NCBI GenBank assembly: GCA_026210745.1
Contig: CP110631.1
Coordinates: forward strand, 1-64,000
Direction: 5' to 3'
From: Exobasidium rhododendri
Lineage: Eukaryota; Basidiomycota; Exobasidiomycetes; Exobasidiales; Exobasidiaceae
Length of the DNA: 64,000 bases
Below the pieces are notes generated by a model that saw only the letters and a list, made by a program, of their open reading frames with translations, did no database searches and was not told the origin of the DNA. Every line of letters starts with the position of its first letter. Within the stretch, counting starts at the first letter, position 1. A program made the position numbers and the translations under genes. Below are positions 32,334-42,978 of this stretch, one piece after another.

Positions 32334-33214
32334 ATGCGCTTCATCATACAGCCTTCGCTGTTGAGCATCTCCACACACGTATCTGTGGCAGTCGTCCGTG
32401 TTGAGATTTCGGCGGGAGCAAAGGCTGATCGAGTGGTGCTTGACAGGCTCAAGGCAGATGCTCTCGGCAATCTTCTTGATAGGGTTCCCTCGAGCCAGAA
32501 TGCCGACCTGGAAGCAATTCCTAGCATAAAGCAATGGCTTACAACCTACAAAGTCATGTCGCTGAAGCCTAAGAAGATCAAGCCTACGCACTATGCCCTC
32601 TCCTCGCGCTTGCTCAAAGACAAGAAGTGGCCTAGACCGATCGGTCCTCTCGTGGACACTTACCTCTCGAACCAGATGTGAGTTGTCTGCGCTAGGCAGC
32701 GGCGTAGGATTCAGTTCGATTATCTATATTGAACATACCGTACTTTTCACACTGGCGCAGAAAACATTTGATGCCGCATGGTGGCTACGACGTCCCTTCT
32801 CTCTCGGGCGACAGCATAATCCTTCGAGTGTCAAAGAACGAGCTTCCCTTTCAGCCACTGGGTGTTGCGAAGGACGATGAAGGTCGCATGGAGACAACAA
32901 AGCCAACAGAGGTGCTCTATCTAGATCAATCCGGAGATGCTAGTGCGACACTGACACGCTATTGGAATCATCTTGATGCAGAACTGACCAAGATCGTCGA
33001 CGACGCAGAAGATGAAGGCCATTCGACCCACGATATGGTCCTCTTCATCGAAAGTGTCGATGGTAGCGACGAGGGCAGGCATCGATTGCAAGAAGCGGCA
33101 AACGATCTAGAGGAAGCGTACAGACTCGTGTATAGTCCCACCGCCATCCTCCATTCGTATGTTCGTGTAGTAGAGCTGACTGAACAGGGAGCAGAGGTCT
33201 CACTGGACTTTTGA
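32334..33214 (+). CDS. Stand-alone B3/B4 tRNA-binding-domain protein, 2 exons
   Basis: Exon 1 (32334-32677) and exon 2 (32761-33214) encode 265 residues over an 83-bp intron. The sequence RPIGPLVDTYL...HLMPHGGYDV...ELPFQPLGV...TEVLYLD...RYWNHLDAELTKI follows the B3/B4 fold known from the editing region of phenylalanyl-tRNA synthetase beta and from free-standing homologues. Free-standing members are suspected of handling mis-charged tRNA or amino acids, but function is unproven. There is no synthetase core. It sits in a cluster of transport and hydrolase genes rather than translation genes. Confidence 0.8.
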
Positions 33215-33296
33215 CTAGACCTGTAGCGCGATCTAGATTCCTGTATTGCATAGTAAAGCATTAAATCTAGGGTTCGGAAGTTGAGGAAGATGGTCC

Positions 33297-35672
33297 ATGC
33301 GTGAAGCGAGCTCCACCCCACGTGTGATCAATAATTCGCTCCCCACGCCATACGATAGCTCGAATGGGGTTTTGAAGTTCTCCACATTCTCATTCTTCCC
33401 TCTTTTAAGGCTTCGTTCACAGAGCAACACGACAACCTCAGACGATGCCAAAGGATTCGAGTCAGTCGCAGGGGCTGCCAATAGTGCAGTAAGTGGTGAT
33501 AGGCGTTGTATCTGTATCTGCTCACTTAGCTTACCGCTGGTGGGAAGCATGGTAGAGCTTGCATTGAGTGTCGCCTAAACAAGGCGAGTAGGGTGCGAGA
33601 CGATGAGGCTCTTGCACTGTGATCTGGTCTGTGTGCTGAATGAGGACTCGTGACAGACCAAGTGCACCAACACCAGTGCAGGACAGCGCAAGTGTCAAAG
33701 ATGTGAAAGATTTGATTTCGAGTGTAATTATCGGTCTAGCAAGCGCGGACGAAGGCCAAAGAGCAAGGCTGGGCAGGCTCACATCACTCCTGCAAGCAAA
33801 GTTCGTCTAGGTACCGAGAGTACCGTCGACCATTCACTTGACATATTTAAGACCGCTGGTGTGCGCGAGAAAGCCTGGAGAATATTGACAAGAAAGTCGG
33901 CGAACCGCGGATCGACGTACAACTTTGTAACGTCCGGCAAGGCAGAAGTATCGACTTTGAAGGAATCTCAGTCATCCAGCGCACGCGAGTCCCGCAAGAC
34001 TTCACATCCGAGTCTTCGAGATCTTCTGCGTCGTGTAGATATGGAGGACACTCCATCTGCAGTAGTCGGTGAAGCGGTACCTCTGCTGCCTAGAATGATT
34101 TTCCTTGACGCCCCCAGAGACCCTCGACAGGTCGGCATTGTCTCGGAGGAAAGAGCGCAGCAGCTCTTTGACTACTTCAACGGCAAACTTTCGCCTTGGA
34201 TCGCTGCACTCGATCCTACCATCGCTATCTCAGCGATAGCAACACCCTTCCTTTTGTCAGCCATCTTACTCCAGGCATCCAGGTACATTGGTGGCAGAGA
34301 CTCTACCGAGAGTATGGCGCTTGCGATACACTGTCGAACAGTGGGCGCACTTGCCTTTCTGGAAGCAGACACAAGCCAAGAAGTCGCTCTTGCCTTTTAC
34401 ATTCTCTCTACGTGGAAAATGGCTGACGACAGCTTCAGCGACATGTATACTGGCTTTGCGGATCGCATTGAAATGATGAATGGCGGAATTCAAACAGCAG
34501 AAGAGGCAGACGAGAGGAGCCAAGAGCGCATACAGCTCTTCCACTATGTCCAACACAACGTGTTCACGCTTCACTACTCTCCCTCCCCCACCTTTCGGAA
34601 GCGCAACGACTTGACGAGGCAAGCACTGACATGGGCACAAGCGCAGAATTCTCTCGTCGGTGACTGGTTCCTTTGTTCAGACATGGAAAGTACTGCCATA
34701 CAGATCCGCTACAAGAGCCTGTTTGAAGAGCAACAGCATCAACACGGCGCAACCTATATCCCCCTTCTCGAGACCTTTCTCCACGAGATGAGCGAATGGG
34801 AGTCACGTTGGCGGCAAGAGTCCGCGCGAAGGGAAGCGTTGGAGCTGGGCGACGCAACAGGCAGACTGCTAAGAGGCACAGGACTCAAACTCTTTCGAAA
34901 TAGTGTGTGCATTCAGATCTCCTCTATTGCCCTCTGTGAGACGCTACGCACTTGGCTAAGAGGGAAGCAGCTGGGCACCTCAGTATACACCAAGCGCAGT
35001 TTCGACATATGTCTCGATAGCTGCATCGGCCTGCTAGAGAGTATACTGGACTTAGATGGCGAAGGGGAGACCTTGCTTCACATGCCAGATTCGCTCGTTC
35101 TGTTAGCCGATCATGCTTCTCTGTTGATTGTCTATCTTCTTCTGCTGCCTTCCACTACGGCAGAGAGAGGTGATCACACAGCTTTAATGCACACGACAAG
35201 TATCGATCAGGTCGAAGATTCTCTGGCGCTGGAGTGTGTTGAAAAGATCCGGCGGGTGTCGGAACTGATGCGGAGCGCCTCTCTCCTTCGCGGAGATCTC
35301 TCTACAGCCGTTGGTCTCAGTGCAGACTACCTCGACAGCATAATCGATTTAATCGAAGGTCGCAACGACGTCATCAATAATCACGACGAGGTCAGTAGCA
35401 GCACTCTTTCTTTCACACCGTCAGACCTGACTTCATCCTTCAGCAAAGATGCTGCTGACCTTGGCCTGGACTGGCTGCAGTCGTTTCTGCATTACAATCC
35501 ACTACCAGTATCTTCGTCCGTAAAGGAAGAGCAAGCTACTGCGGCTGATCCCCTCTCTTTTTATTTTTGTTACGTCAACTCTCGTTGCTTTCGAAGAGGA
35601 TGTCGCAATCTTTTGGTATTTAATCGTACGGGAAAGTCACGTCGCACTACTGACTCTGGTCTTCCAGCCTGA
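33297..35672 (+). CDS. Zn2Cys6 transcription factor (TF3), 3 or more exons with a GC-AG intron
   Basis: Likely exons are 33297-33488, 33530-33583 and 33657-35672 (753 residues). The zinc cluster is assembled across AAC AAG|GCGAGT...GACAG|ACC AAG TGC, a near-consensus GC donor: Cys at 75, 78, 85, 95, 98 and 105 (CX2CX6CX9CX2CX6C). An RRPKSK basic tail follows. The long helical remainder looks like a fungal TF regulatory domain. The first exon and start are less certain, because the first 60 residues are Ser/Thr-rich without family support. Its 3' end overlaps the stop of the convergent gene by 36 bp, so the last codons may be mis-assigned. Confidence 0.85.
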
Positions 35673-36179
35673 GTTGTCTCCATCGACGCTTGGGGTGTCG
35701 ATGCGCGGTAAGATCTCCTCTGGAGCGTCCCTCGCAGCTCCGTCGTACTTGTCGATTCCTTGCGTGTCCGTATCGAAGATGACAGCAAAAGCAAAGCATG
35801 AATTGGGATAGATTCTCATGTGTCCTTCGATGACGTCCTCTTCCCGATATTGCACTCCTTCGCCCAGATCACGCTCAAGAAATTGGAGCACCAAGTTGAT
35901 GATGATGACAGTCCTCGTCTCAATCGCTTTGTCATCTGCTGCCAGCAAGCATCGGCTAGCAAAGGGAGAGTCGGGCGAGAGGAAGTGCTGGTGGCTGTGA
36001 CGGGCCATGTCTAAGCGACTGAAGCCGGGACCTGCAGCGATCACCTCTATAATTGTGTCATCGTCGTTGTCTTTATCACCTTCCGCTTGGATATGCTGCA
36101 GCCATGCTTCAGAGATGGTCCGTGAAGTCAAGTTGAACAGCGCAAGCTTCTTCATGGGATAGGCGCCGGGTGGTGCCAT
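35637..36179 (-). CDS. Hypothetical protein, 180 aa
   Basis: From ATG 36179, 180 residues with no family recognised. It has an acidic loop (KDNDDDT), a His-rich RHSHQHF segment and a rather hydrophobic middle (TVIIINLVLQFL), but no signal peptide. The composition looks coding rather than random, and antisense frames over it are short. It converges with TF3 with a small overlap at the stops. An upstream in-frame extension exists only through non-ATG codons. Confidence 0.5.
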   Translation of the reverse strand: MAPPGAYPMKKLALFNLTSRTISEAWLQHIQAEGDKDNDDDTIIEVIAAGPGFSRLDMARHSHQHFLSPDSPFASRCLLAADDKAIETRTVIIINLVLQFLERDLGEGVQYREEDVIEGHMRIYPNSCFAFAVIFDTDTQGIDKYDGAARDAPEEILPRIDTPSVDGDNSGWKTRVSSAT

Positions 36180-37264
36180 GGTTGGAGGTGAAAGGACTAC
36201 GACCAAGTCTATCTTTAATCGACTGTGTAGCGATGTCTAGAGCGTCTTCAAACGGAATTAGAGTTTGCCACGTCCATCAAGCGCGTGGATTTCCATACAA
36301 AATCCTTGAGCTTAATTGTGATTATGCATACGAAACCCCATTACGACCACATGATATGACTCTTATTAATGCGAGATAGAGGCTGTACCGCTGGTACGTG
36401 AGGCAAGTCACCTTGTACTATTGATAATAGTTCGTATGTTGGAAGCTCAGGCGATTCGTGTGATGCATATCCATTTGCGACAGCGGGTGAGAATGGCATG
36501 GTAACAATTTGCAGACATGCGAGTGTACTGATTGTTCCCCCATGCCAAAGCCTGCGCTTCAACAATCCTCCAGCTTCCTGCGCTTAATTTAGCAAGAGCA
36601 ATGATGGTGAGATGGTGGTTGTGACGGTGATGAACAGTCTGGTAGTGAGATTTAACAGGTACAGAAATTCAATATGTCAGCGACGGCTTGGTCAATGCGC
36701 GTCGAAGCGCAGGAGAACATTTGGCAGAGCAAAGTAATGTTTCCAATGTCACAGATTCTATCGGAGCCCATATTGCATGGCAACATTTGGAATACGGGGA
36801 CTTGATTGTCTCTTTCCCGAGTAACGAGCTTTCTGCTGAACACTTCTGGACGGACGGATTTGGAAATCTTCTTGTCAACGATGGCAACGGTAGCCTCATT
36901 CACTAGCTCTAGTAAGTAATTATTTGTGTATCTTTCATCACTTCCACACTATGCAGAGAAAATCTATTGTCCCATCAAGACTTTTGTCCGCCGCTCTTGG
37001 CTATTCTCCCCTCCTTCTTAATCCATATGCTGCAATACTGTGTGTGTATGTGGCGGTAAGATCAGCGGTCGCACTGTATGTACGTTGTGTAGATATCCCT
37101 TCGCAAATCGCATCACCGTTTTGCTCTAGTACATATCTATAAGAAAGGATTGAAAGAAGAAAGAGGAGAGAGTATGAACAGTGGCTACGAAATACGCAGA
37201 GTGACATTCTCCTTCTCAGCATATTCATTGGGTCGCGCTACAGTATTTCAATTCAGAATAAAAG
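36180..37264. other. Mostly non-coding region with one unassigned open frame
   Basis: A + strand frame ending at 36906 stays open from about 36640 and reads like real protein (GAHIAWQHLEYGDLIVSFPS... GNLLVNDGNGSLIH). It is preceded by an AACAG splice-acceptor-like site, so it could be a last exon of a small gene whose first exon I cannot place. An equally long minus frame overlaps it. Nothing else is recognised. Confidence 0.3.
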
Positions 37265-38071
37265 CTACGGTCGGCGAATGTGCCATCTTTCGGGATTCCC
37301 ACGGCCCTGTCCCAGCAAAACTTGCGTATGCATACAAATCGCCCGAAGAGCCGCTTGAATCTTTTCGTCGTCTCCACTCATCAGATCACGGCGCAACATC
37401 TCGTTCATGCACCGTGAGGCATTCCATCGAAGGTCGGTAAATTCAACGTGCGGAAAATACGCTTTTCCATGCAGTTCGAGAGCATCTAGAATCTTATCCT
37501 TCAGCGGAATGCTCAATTCTTTCCATGCGAGTGCTTCGTCTTCCAGACCCCTATTCAAGGTGGGCAGATTACTGCGCTGCTTGTAGTACTGGTCAACGTC
37601 TGAGGAGCTGCTTGCCTCGGCTGCCTCCGGGATGGGATAGCGGTGCACACTGTGTGCCGTATCAGACGTGAGAGCTACACGACGATGTTGTCGTTCTTGT
37701 TGATAGTTTGAGGCCTCTGGCAGATGATACATTTCATTGCTGTGTCTCGGTGATATTGCAAACGACAGGTCAGGCGAGGAATTCGAATAGTTGGTCTTCG
37801 TACTGAGGGCGAGGCGTGAGTAAATCTGATGGTCGTGTACGTTCACCGATAGATTCTTTTCCGGACTCTTCCCAAAGTAGAGCTTGTAGCGGAGGTCGTC
37901 ATGTTGATTACTATCGGCGTCTTCTAATGCCTTTCCGTGATTCTTACCAGACGCTCTGAGCTTCTTCACTTTATCCTTTAGCCAGTGGATGCCGAACACC
38001 GGCTGAGCAGAGGCCAGCTCGCTCGAGATGTAGAGAAACAGAATGACAGCGGGGACGGAAGGGGTGATCAT
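37265..38071 (-). CDS. Putative secreted orphan protein, 268 aa
   Basis: The ATG at 38071 opens with a signal-peptide-like stretch (PSVPAVILFLYISSELASA, cleavage plausible after ASA). A polar protein follows with basic KDKVKKLRASGK, Ser/His-rich middle regions and a C-terminal helical part. No domain is recognised. Only a few cysteines are present, so it is not a typical cysteine-rich effector. The frame continues 22 codons upstream to a non-ATG start, but the signal peptide supports this Met. A secreted lineage-specific protein, possibly effector-like, is the most cautious reading. Confidence 0.55.
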   Translation of the reverse strand: MITPSVPAVILFLYISSELASAQPVFGIHWLKDKVKKLRASGKNHGKALEDADSNQHDDLRYKLYFGKSPEKNLSVNVHDHQIYSRLALSTKTNYSNSSPDLSFAISPRHSNEMYHLPEASNYQQERQHRRVALTSDTAHSVHRYPIPEAAEASSSSDVDQYYKQRSNLPTLNRGLEDEALAWKELSIPLKDKILDALELHGKAYFPHVEFTDLRWNASRCMNEMLRRDLMSGDDEKIQAALRAICMHTQVLLGQGRGNPERWHIRRP

Positions 38072-38137
38072 ACCAGGATATGGTGTTCGTGTATGGAGTG
38101 GGTGGTGTGAATGAAGACAGAGGGCGAGGCGGCTCAA

Positions 38138-38668
38138 ACACTCCTTTTAGTCTGGTGGAGGGACTTTGCTCTGTAAAGTCGTGCGTGTAGCACACCGAGA
38201 GATGACCGTGGCACGGCGTGAGTAGATATAATAGATTTGTGAGAATGCAGTATCTATCATGCTCTTTTCCGTCAGCCCTCACATCTCTCATGCTCGCCGC
38301 CGAGATACGATTAAGTCTCGCAGCGCATGGCGATACGACTGGAAGTGAAGTGAAAGAGAGAGGACAGAACAGGACGCTATCGGTGCACTGCAAGCTAAAA
38401 TCGATACGGAGATGGTTTTCCGTGGAAGCAGCTCAATCACACCGCCAAATCGACCATAAAATAGTCAGTGACCACACACATGGACAGCATTCTGCCGGTA
38501 ACGTAGTCAAAGCCATTGCCTGACTGATTATCAAAATGCACACCCGGTAGAATACACACTTCCCCACACCACATCGTGACAAGAAGAATCTACACCACCA
38601 GCCCAACAAACGTTTTAGATCATCACCTCGCATCGTCACAATTACCAAGAAGGTATTCCTCCAAGCCT
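38138..38668. other. Intergenic region
   Basis: Upstream region of the secreted orphan and 3' end of the permease. No gene is recognised. Confidence 0.4.
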
Positions 38669-40253
38669 CTAGGCAGACTTGAGGTCCACATCGTTGGTGA
38701 TCTCCATGTCTTCCGAATTCACCTCCTTCAAGTCAAGATTTCCGGCTTCGACCTTGCTGATAGCGCTCTGGTCTCGTGCGCCAAACTGATCAATGTCGTA
38801 CCCGTGTTCTGCCAGGTACTCCTTGAAGGCAATGTCCTCCTTGGCCATCCCGTCGGCGGTCAGCTCTGGGATGAAGAAGAAGGCGACAATGGCAGAGAAG
38901 ATGGCCAAGCCACTGCCCACCCAAAAGGGACCCGTGTTTCCCTTCGTCGAGTCGGCGCCCCCGAATGCGTCGATCATGGCGGGAAAGGCCCACGTACCCA
39001 CATAAGCACCAATCTTGCCAATGGCGGCGGCACTGCCGTAGAAGCGGCCTCGAATGGCGGTAGGGTTTGACTTGACGGATAGCAGTCCGATGCAGTTACC
39101 CGGACCAGCTTCTCCAAACGACAGGAAGAGGCCGTAGACGACGGCGAACCCTGCAATGTGATTGGACAGCTGCGTGTAGAGACCGGACATGATGAAGCCC
39201 GTGATGCCTTGCAGGATGAGGAAGACGATCAGCATCGTTTTTGGCCTGGCCCAGTCGAGGATGAGCGCGCCGAGCATGGTGCCAGGAATGTAGAACAGGT
39301 TGATCACGACGTTCCAGCCGAACACGACATACAGCGACGCCGTGTCCCCGATGATCGTATCGACGACGGTGGACGAGTAGATGCCGAAGGGGTACGAGAT
39401 GAAGTCGTAGATGAACCACACAACCGCGATCCCCGTAAAGCGAAGCCAGTACCGCTTGAAGATCAGCAGCCATGGCATGCGGTCGACGTTCTTCATCGAC
39501 GACTTTTGGAAGAGGGCCGGTTCCGTGGCGATTCGGAGTCGCAAGAGGAAGAGGATCAGAGGCGCTACACAGCCCATGCCTAGAGAGAATCGCCAAACGA
39601 CGCGCAAATGGTCCAAGCCGAAGATCCAAAGCATGACCAGAGGAACAAAAGCGGCCACGACGAAGCCCCAGTCGATGGCACTATTGGTGGCCAAGGCGAA
39701 CCACATCTGCTGTCGGCCCTTTTTGATGCCAGGCTGCTCAGTATTCTCTGCCGCTGCGACGGAGCCTGCCTGTTCAAGAGAGGAAGAAGACGATTGGTGT
39801 GAGTAAGTGGACACAAGCATTATAGGAATCGGCGAAGTGAATTACCGGATATTCCGCTCCCACCCCGATGCCTGAAAGGAAGCGGTAGGCACTCAGGGCG
39901 GCCAGCATGCCGTTGATGCTGCCACCCGCTCCATACGCTCCCGCAGAAAGAGCAACAAAGACAAAGACGATGGCATTGGCGATGAACATGCCGTTCTTCC
40001 TGCCGACGAGATCGGCCAACCAGCCAAAGGTGAGTTGTCCGACGACGATACCGGCGAATCCAATCGAGCTGAAGACCGTGGCATGGTTGTGCAGCTTCGT
40101 CTCGACGGGGTAGAGCTTCTTCAAGATGGTGTTGACGCTGCCGATGACGCCGTTGATGTAGCCGTCGCTGAAGAGCGCAGTACCGCAGGCCATGATGAGG
40201 GCGACATTGGTCAGGCCCTTGCGCGGAACGACGATCTGGTCTCCGTGGGGCAT
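38669..40253 (-). CDS. GIT1: GIT1-like glycerophosphodiester (glycerophosphoinositol/-choline) permease, 2 exons
   Basis: Exon 1 (40253-39846) and exon 2 (39769-38669), joined across a 76-bp intron at EYP|AGS, encode 502 residues. It is an MFS protein of the phosphate:H+ symporter branch: FSDGYINGVIGSVNTIL in TM1, GWLADLVGRKNGM loop, GIGVGAEYPAGSVAA, WRFSLGMG, and the YFxYDFISYPFGIYSS-like segment. Yeast Git1 and its fungal relatives take up glycerophosphoinositol and glycerophosphocholine at the plasma membrane as phosphate and lipid-headgroup sources, usually under phosphate/inositol control. The symbol is by family resemblance. Antisense long frames over it are codon-bias shadows. Confidence 0.88.
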
Positions 40254-41424
40254 CCTTGCACGATCGGATTAGGGAGGGGGCTCTTCTGTCGTCGGTGGGG
40301 TGGGGTCGTCTACTTGATGGAGGAATCTTGCTCTTTATGTAAATGGGCGACAAATGTGCAATCGTACCCTCTTGCAGCCCGTTCCTTGAGAGAGTCCCTG
40401 CTGATAAGACAACGTGCGCTAGAATTGGAACCGCGACACCTGTTGAAAAGAGGCTAGTTGTTCTTCTTGATGCCGCTGCAAAAGTTTAATTTGCAGATGC
40501 TCTGACACGGCAGCGCGCACAGGTGTACTCACACTTTAGTCCTGACAGTCCTTTTTCCCCTTGCCCTGCCAGATCTCGGCATCTGAAAGCTTTGCATCTC
40601 GACTGATCGATTGTTTTTAAACTTCACTAGCCTAGGAACTTTAAATTCATAGTCCTCCTCCTCCAGCGCGAATAAATACGTGATTACCTTATCGCGACGT
40701 ATTTCTACTATTAATCATACACGCGCTCCTGCCTTTACTTTAATAATATGCGCCTTTCAATCTACGCGCTTCTTCCCTCGTCCTCCTCATGGTCATCAAG
40801 GCGGCTCCCCCCTTGCTTCATGCGCAGGGCCTAGACCAGGTCCTCGTAGAATGCGCACGAGTACAGTCGATAGATGGAGACCACTACAACGTTTCCTCAT
40901 GGTCAAGCCTCTCCTTCGCGCGTCTAAGAGTGGGGGAGGAGGGGTGGAAAGTGGTGGAGACTAATTATACATACTTGCCGCCGGCTCCTCGGGACGCGAA
41001 ATGAAGGCACGCGCGAGAAAGTTTTTTTTTTGGTTGAAGCAGGAAAACCTTAAGTTTGCAATCTTCCACCTGCTGTACTGCCTCTTCTTGCGCTGATGTA
41101 AGCCTACAGGGAAAGACCCCAAAGCACAAGCCAGATTGAACAACTTGGTCACTCGGGTCGATTCCGACTCAGAGGATTACATAAGGAGAGCATAACGATG
41201 ATTTGATACTGGCAGCGTATGTCGTGACGACCTTGATAGGAAACACAAGAGCGATTCTACGTTCATGAAGGGGGATCTGTCATATATGCGTCATCGCATG
41301 CCGTTCCTTGATGCGTATTTCGAGAGGTAATGAGCTACGTCTAGAGCGTGTAAGGACTCCCCCAACGGACGCATGACTGACAGTGAACTAACACACCATT
41401 TAAGCTGACAGACGGTCGTACGGT
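40254..41424. other. Intergenic region
   Basis: No gene is recognised. The left part is the presumed promoter of the permease. Short open frames around 40680-41004 have no features. Confidence 0.4.
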
Positions 41425-41780
41425 GTCTGCCATGCCGATCCTTTTTGGTGATGGAAGCGGTACCCCCAACCTCGAGATGAACCCAACCTCGAGATGAACA
41501 TGTATCCTGCCTTCTGGGGACCAGATGCCGGCAACTTTCGACCGGAGCGATGGATAAAGGAGGAAAGAGTCGAGCTGAAGAGGATTCCCGGCTGGTCGCA
41601 TCTGCTCACATTTGAAAGGAAACCGCGTAATTGCCTCGGGATGAAGTGAGTTTGACATGCTTTGATTTCCCGTCTCACTAGCTTCTCCCAATGAGAGTGT
41701 AAGGCGCTGCTGGCCTCCACACTGGCCATTTTCAGCGTTGCTCTGTCGTGTAAAAGGGAAGACATTCACGGCGTGACTTC
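41425..41780 (+). pseudogene. Cytochrome P450 relic (C-terminal heme region)
   Basis: A fragment of a P450 remains: AFWGPDAGNFRPERW, then LLTFERKPRNCLGMK with the heme cysteine. A GTGAGT...GTAAG intron follows, and a second exon (about 41703-41780) reads ALLASTLAIFSVALSCK, as expected after the heme loop. The N-terminal ~400 residues are absent. A 17-bp tandem duplication (41466-41482 and 41483-41499), not a multiple of three, shifts the frame just before the PERW part. It retains the cysteine that the intact P450-2 downstream has lost. Confidence 0.8.
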
Positions 41781-42775
41781 GTAAGTAGAGAAGGTGATGA
41801 CAACGAAACCTAAAGGTCTCTTCCTTATCCAACATGTCTTCTTTCTTTATACGATCGTCATGCTGCCTCACATTTTCCTTGCACATTCTTCTCTTTGCAT
41901 TAATATACTCTAAACATCGTGGACGTCTACGCAAATCATAGTCACCTATGCATGATTTACCGATCGCTTTTTGGAAATGCGCCACAAAGACCGAACGCCC
42001 CCCTCCCTCCTTTGACACCGTCATAGCTTGTGCGGTGCAGATGTGCTGCTTTCAAAGATGAGAACATTCTGACTTTGACTATGATTTTCGACGAGGAGGT
42101 GCGAGATCAAAGGGGTACAGGATTCTCGGCAGTAGAATGTGTGTGTGTGCTACAATCAAGAGGGCGCGTCTTTTTCAACAACTCACGCCGTCGTAATGCT
42201 CAATCACTGCTTGTTGTTGTCGCTGACGGGCCTTGTATCTTCTAGGGAGTGGTCTGCAGAAAGGCTGCTCACGCACTTCGGCACAAATCATAATCTACGT
42301 AGAGCCACCTGAACAAGTGGGTCTGGAACCGCAGCTCAAGAGTCATTATCACTTGCATGTCGTTCAAATGCCTAGACGAGGCACGGAGGATATGGTGTCA
42401 GAAATCTTCCTTGCTGTTTGTATGCGATCTTGAGGGCTGAGCCTCTCCAGGCGTTCCTGCAAAACTTTGGCAATGTCAAACCACAGATCTGATGACGCAC
42501 ACCACAAGGACGTCACCTCCAGAAAGAGCAGCTCAATCTATCGATAGCCGCTTATGAAGAGACAATCAACCCATGCACAGTGTCATTTTTATTAGCTACT
42601 GTCAGGACACAAAATAGTGCCACCCCCGCACTCCGTCTTTCCTTTTGCGAACTTCCGACGCATCAGGGATTCATCCCCCCGATTTCAAAGCGACCGACTA
42701 GCGCGCAAAGTCTCATCGCGTACTTACGACATGGTCTGATCTGATGATGCACGAGCCAATCAATCACCTTGCAAG
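41781..42775. other. Intergenic region
   Basis: No gene is recognised. It may hold further decayed P450 sequence 3' of the relic. The right edge is the insertion site of the retroelement. Confidence 0.4.
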
Positions 42776-42974
42776 TGTCACGAGGTGGAGGTTTCGAGAA
42801 GTTTCGATGGTAATAGAAGATTCGACATCATTCCCTTCCACGTCATCATATGCTAGATCCTATCAACCAGTAAAGTATATAAACACCCCTTTCGACAGAA
42901 TGTAACTACCCCCCAAGAAGTGCAATCCCAATCCTTCCCCTTTACCTACCTTTCGACTCCTGTACCGCGTAACA
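42776..42974 (+). repeat. 5' LTR of the copia element
   Basis: 199 bp, beginning TGTCACGAGG and ending GTAACA, with a TATATAAA promoter-like box near 42878. Nearly identical to 47350-47548. Confidence 0.97.
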
Positions 42975-42978
42975 GGTT

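Noticed and set aside
36652-36906. A gene on either strand at this overlap of two open frames
   Set aside because: The + frame looks somewhat protein-like and may be a terminal exon, but no start exon or family could be found, so it is only mentioned in the regional note.
39158-39583. Long antisense frames opposite the GIT1-like permease (also 39096-39629, 39820-40353)
   Set aside because: They are shadows of the strongly biased, GC-rich codon use of the permease and have no family resemblance.
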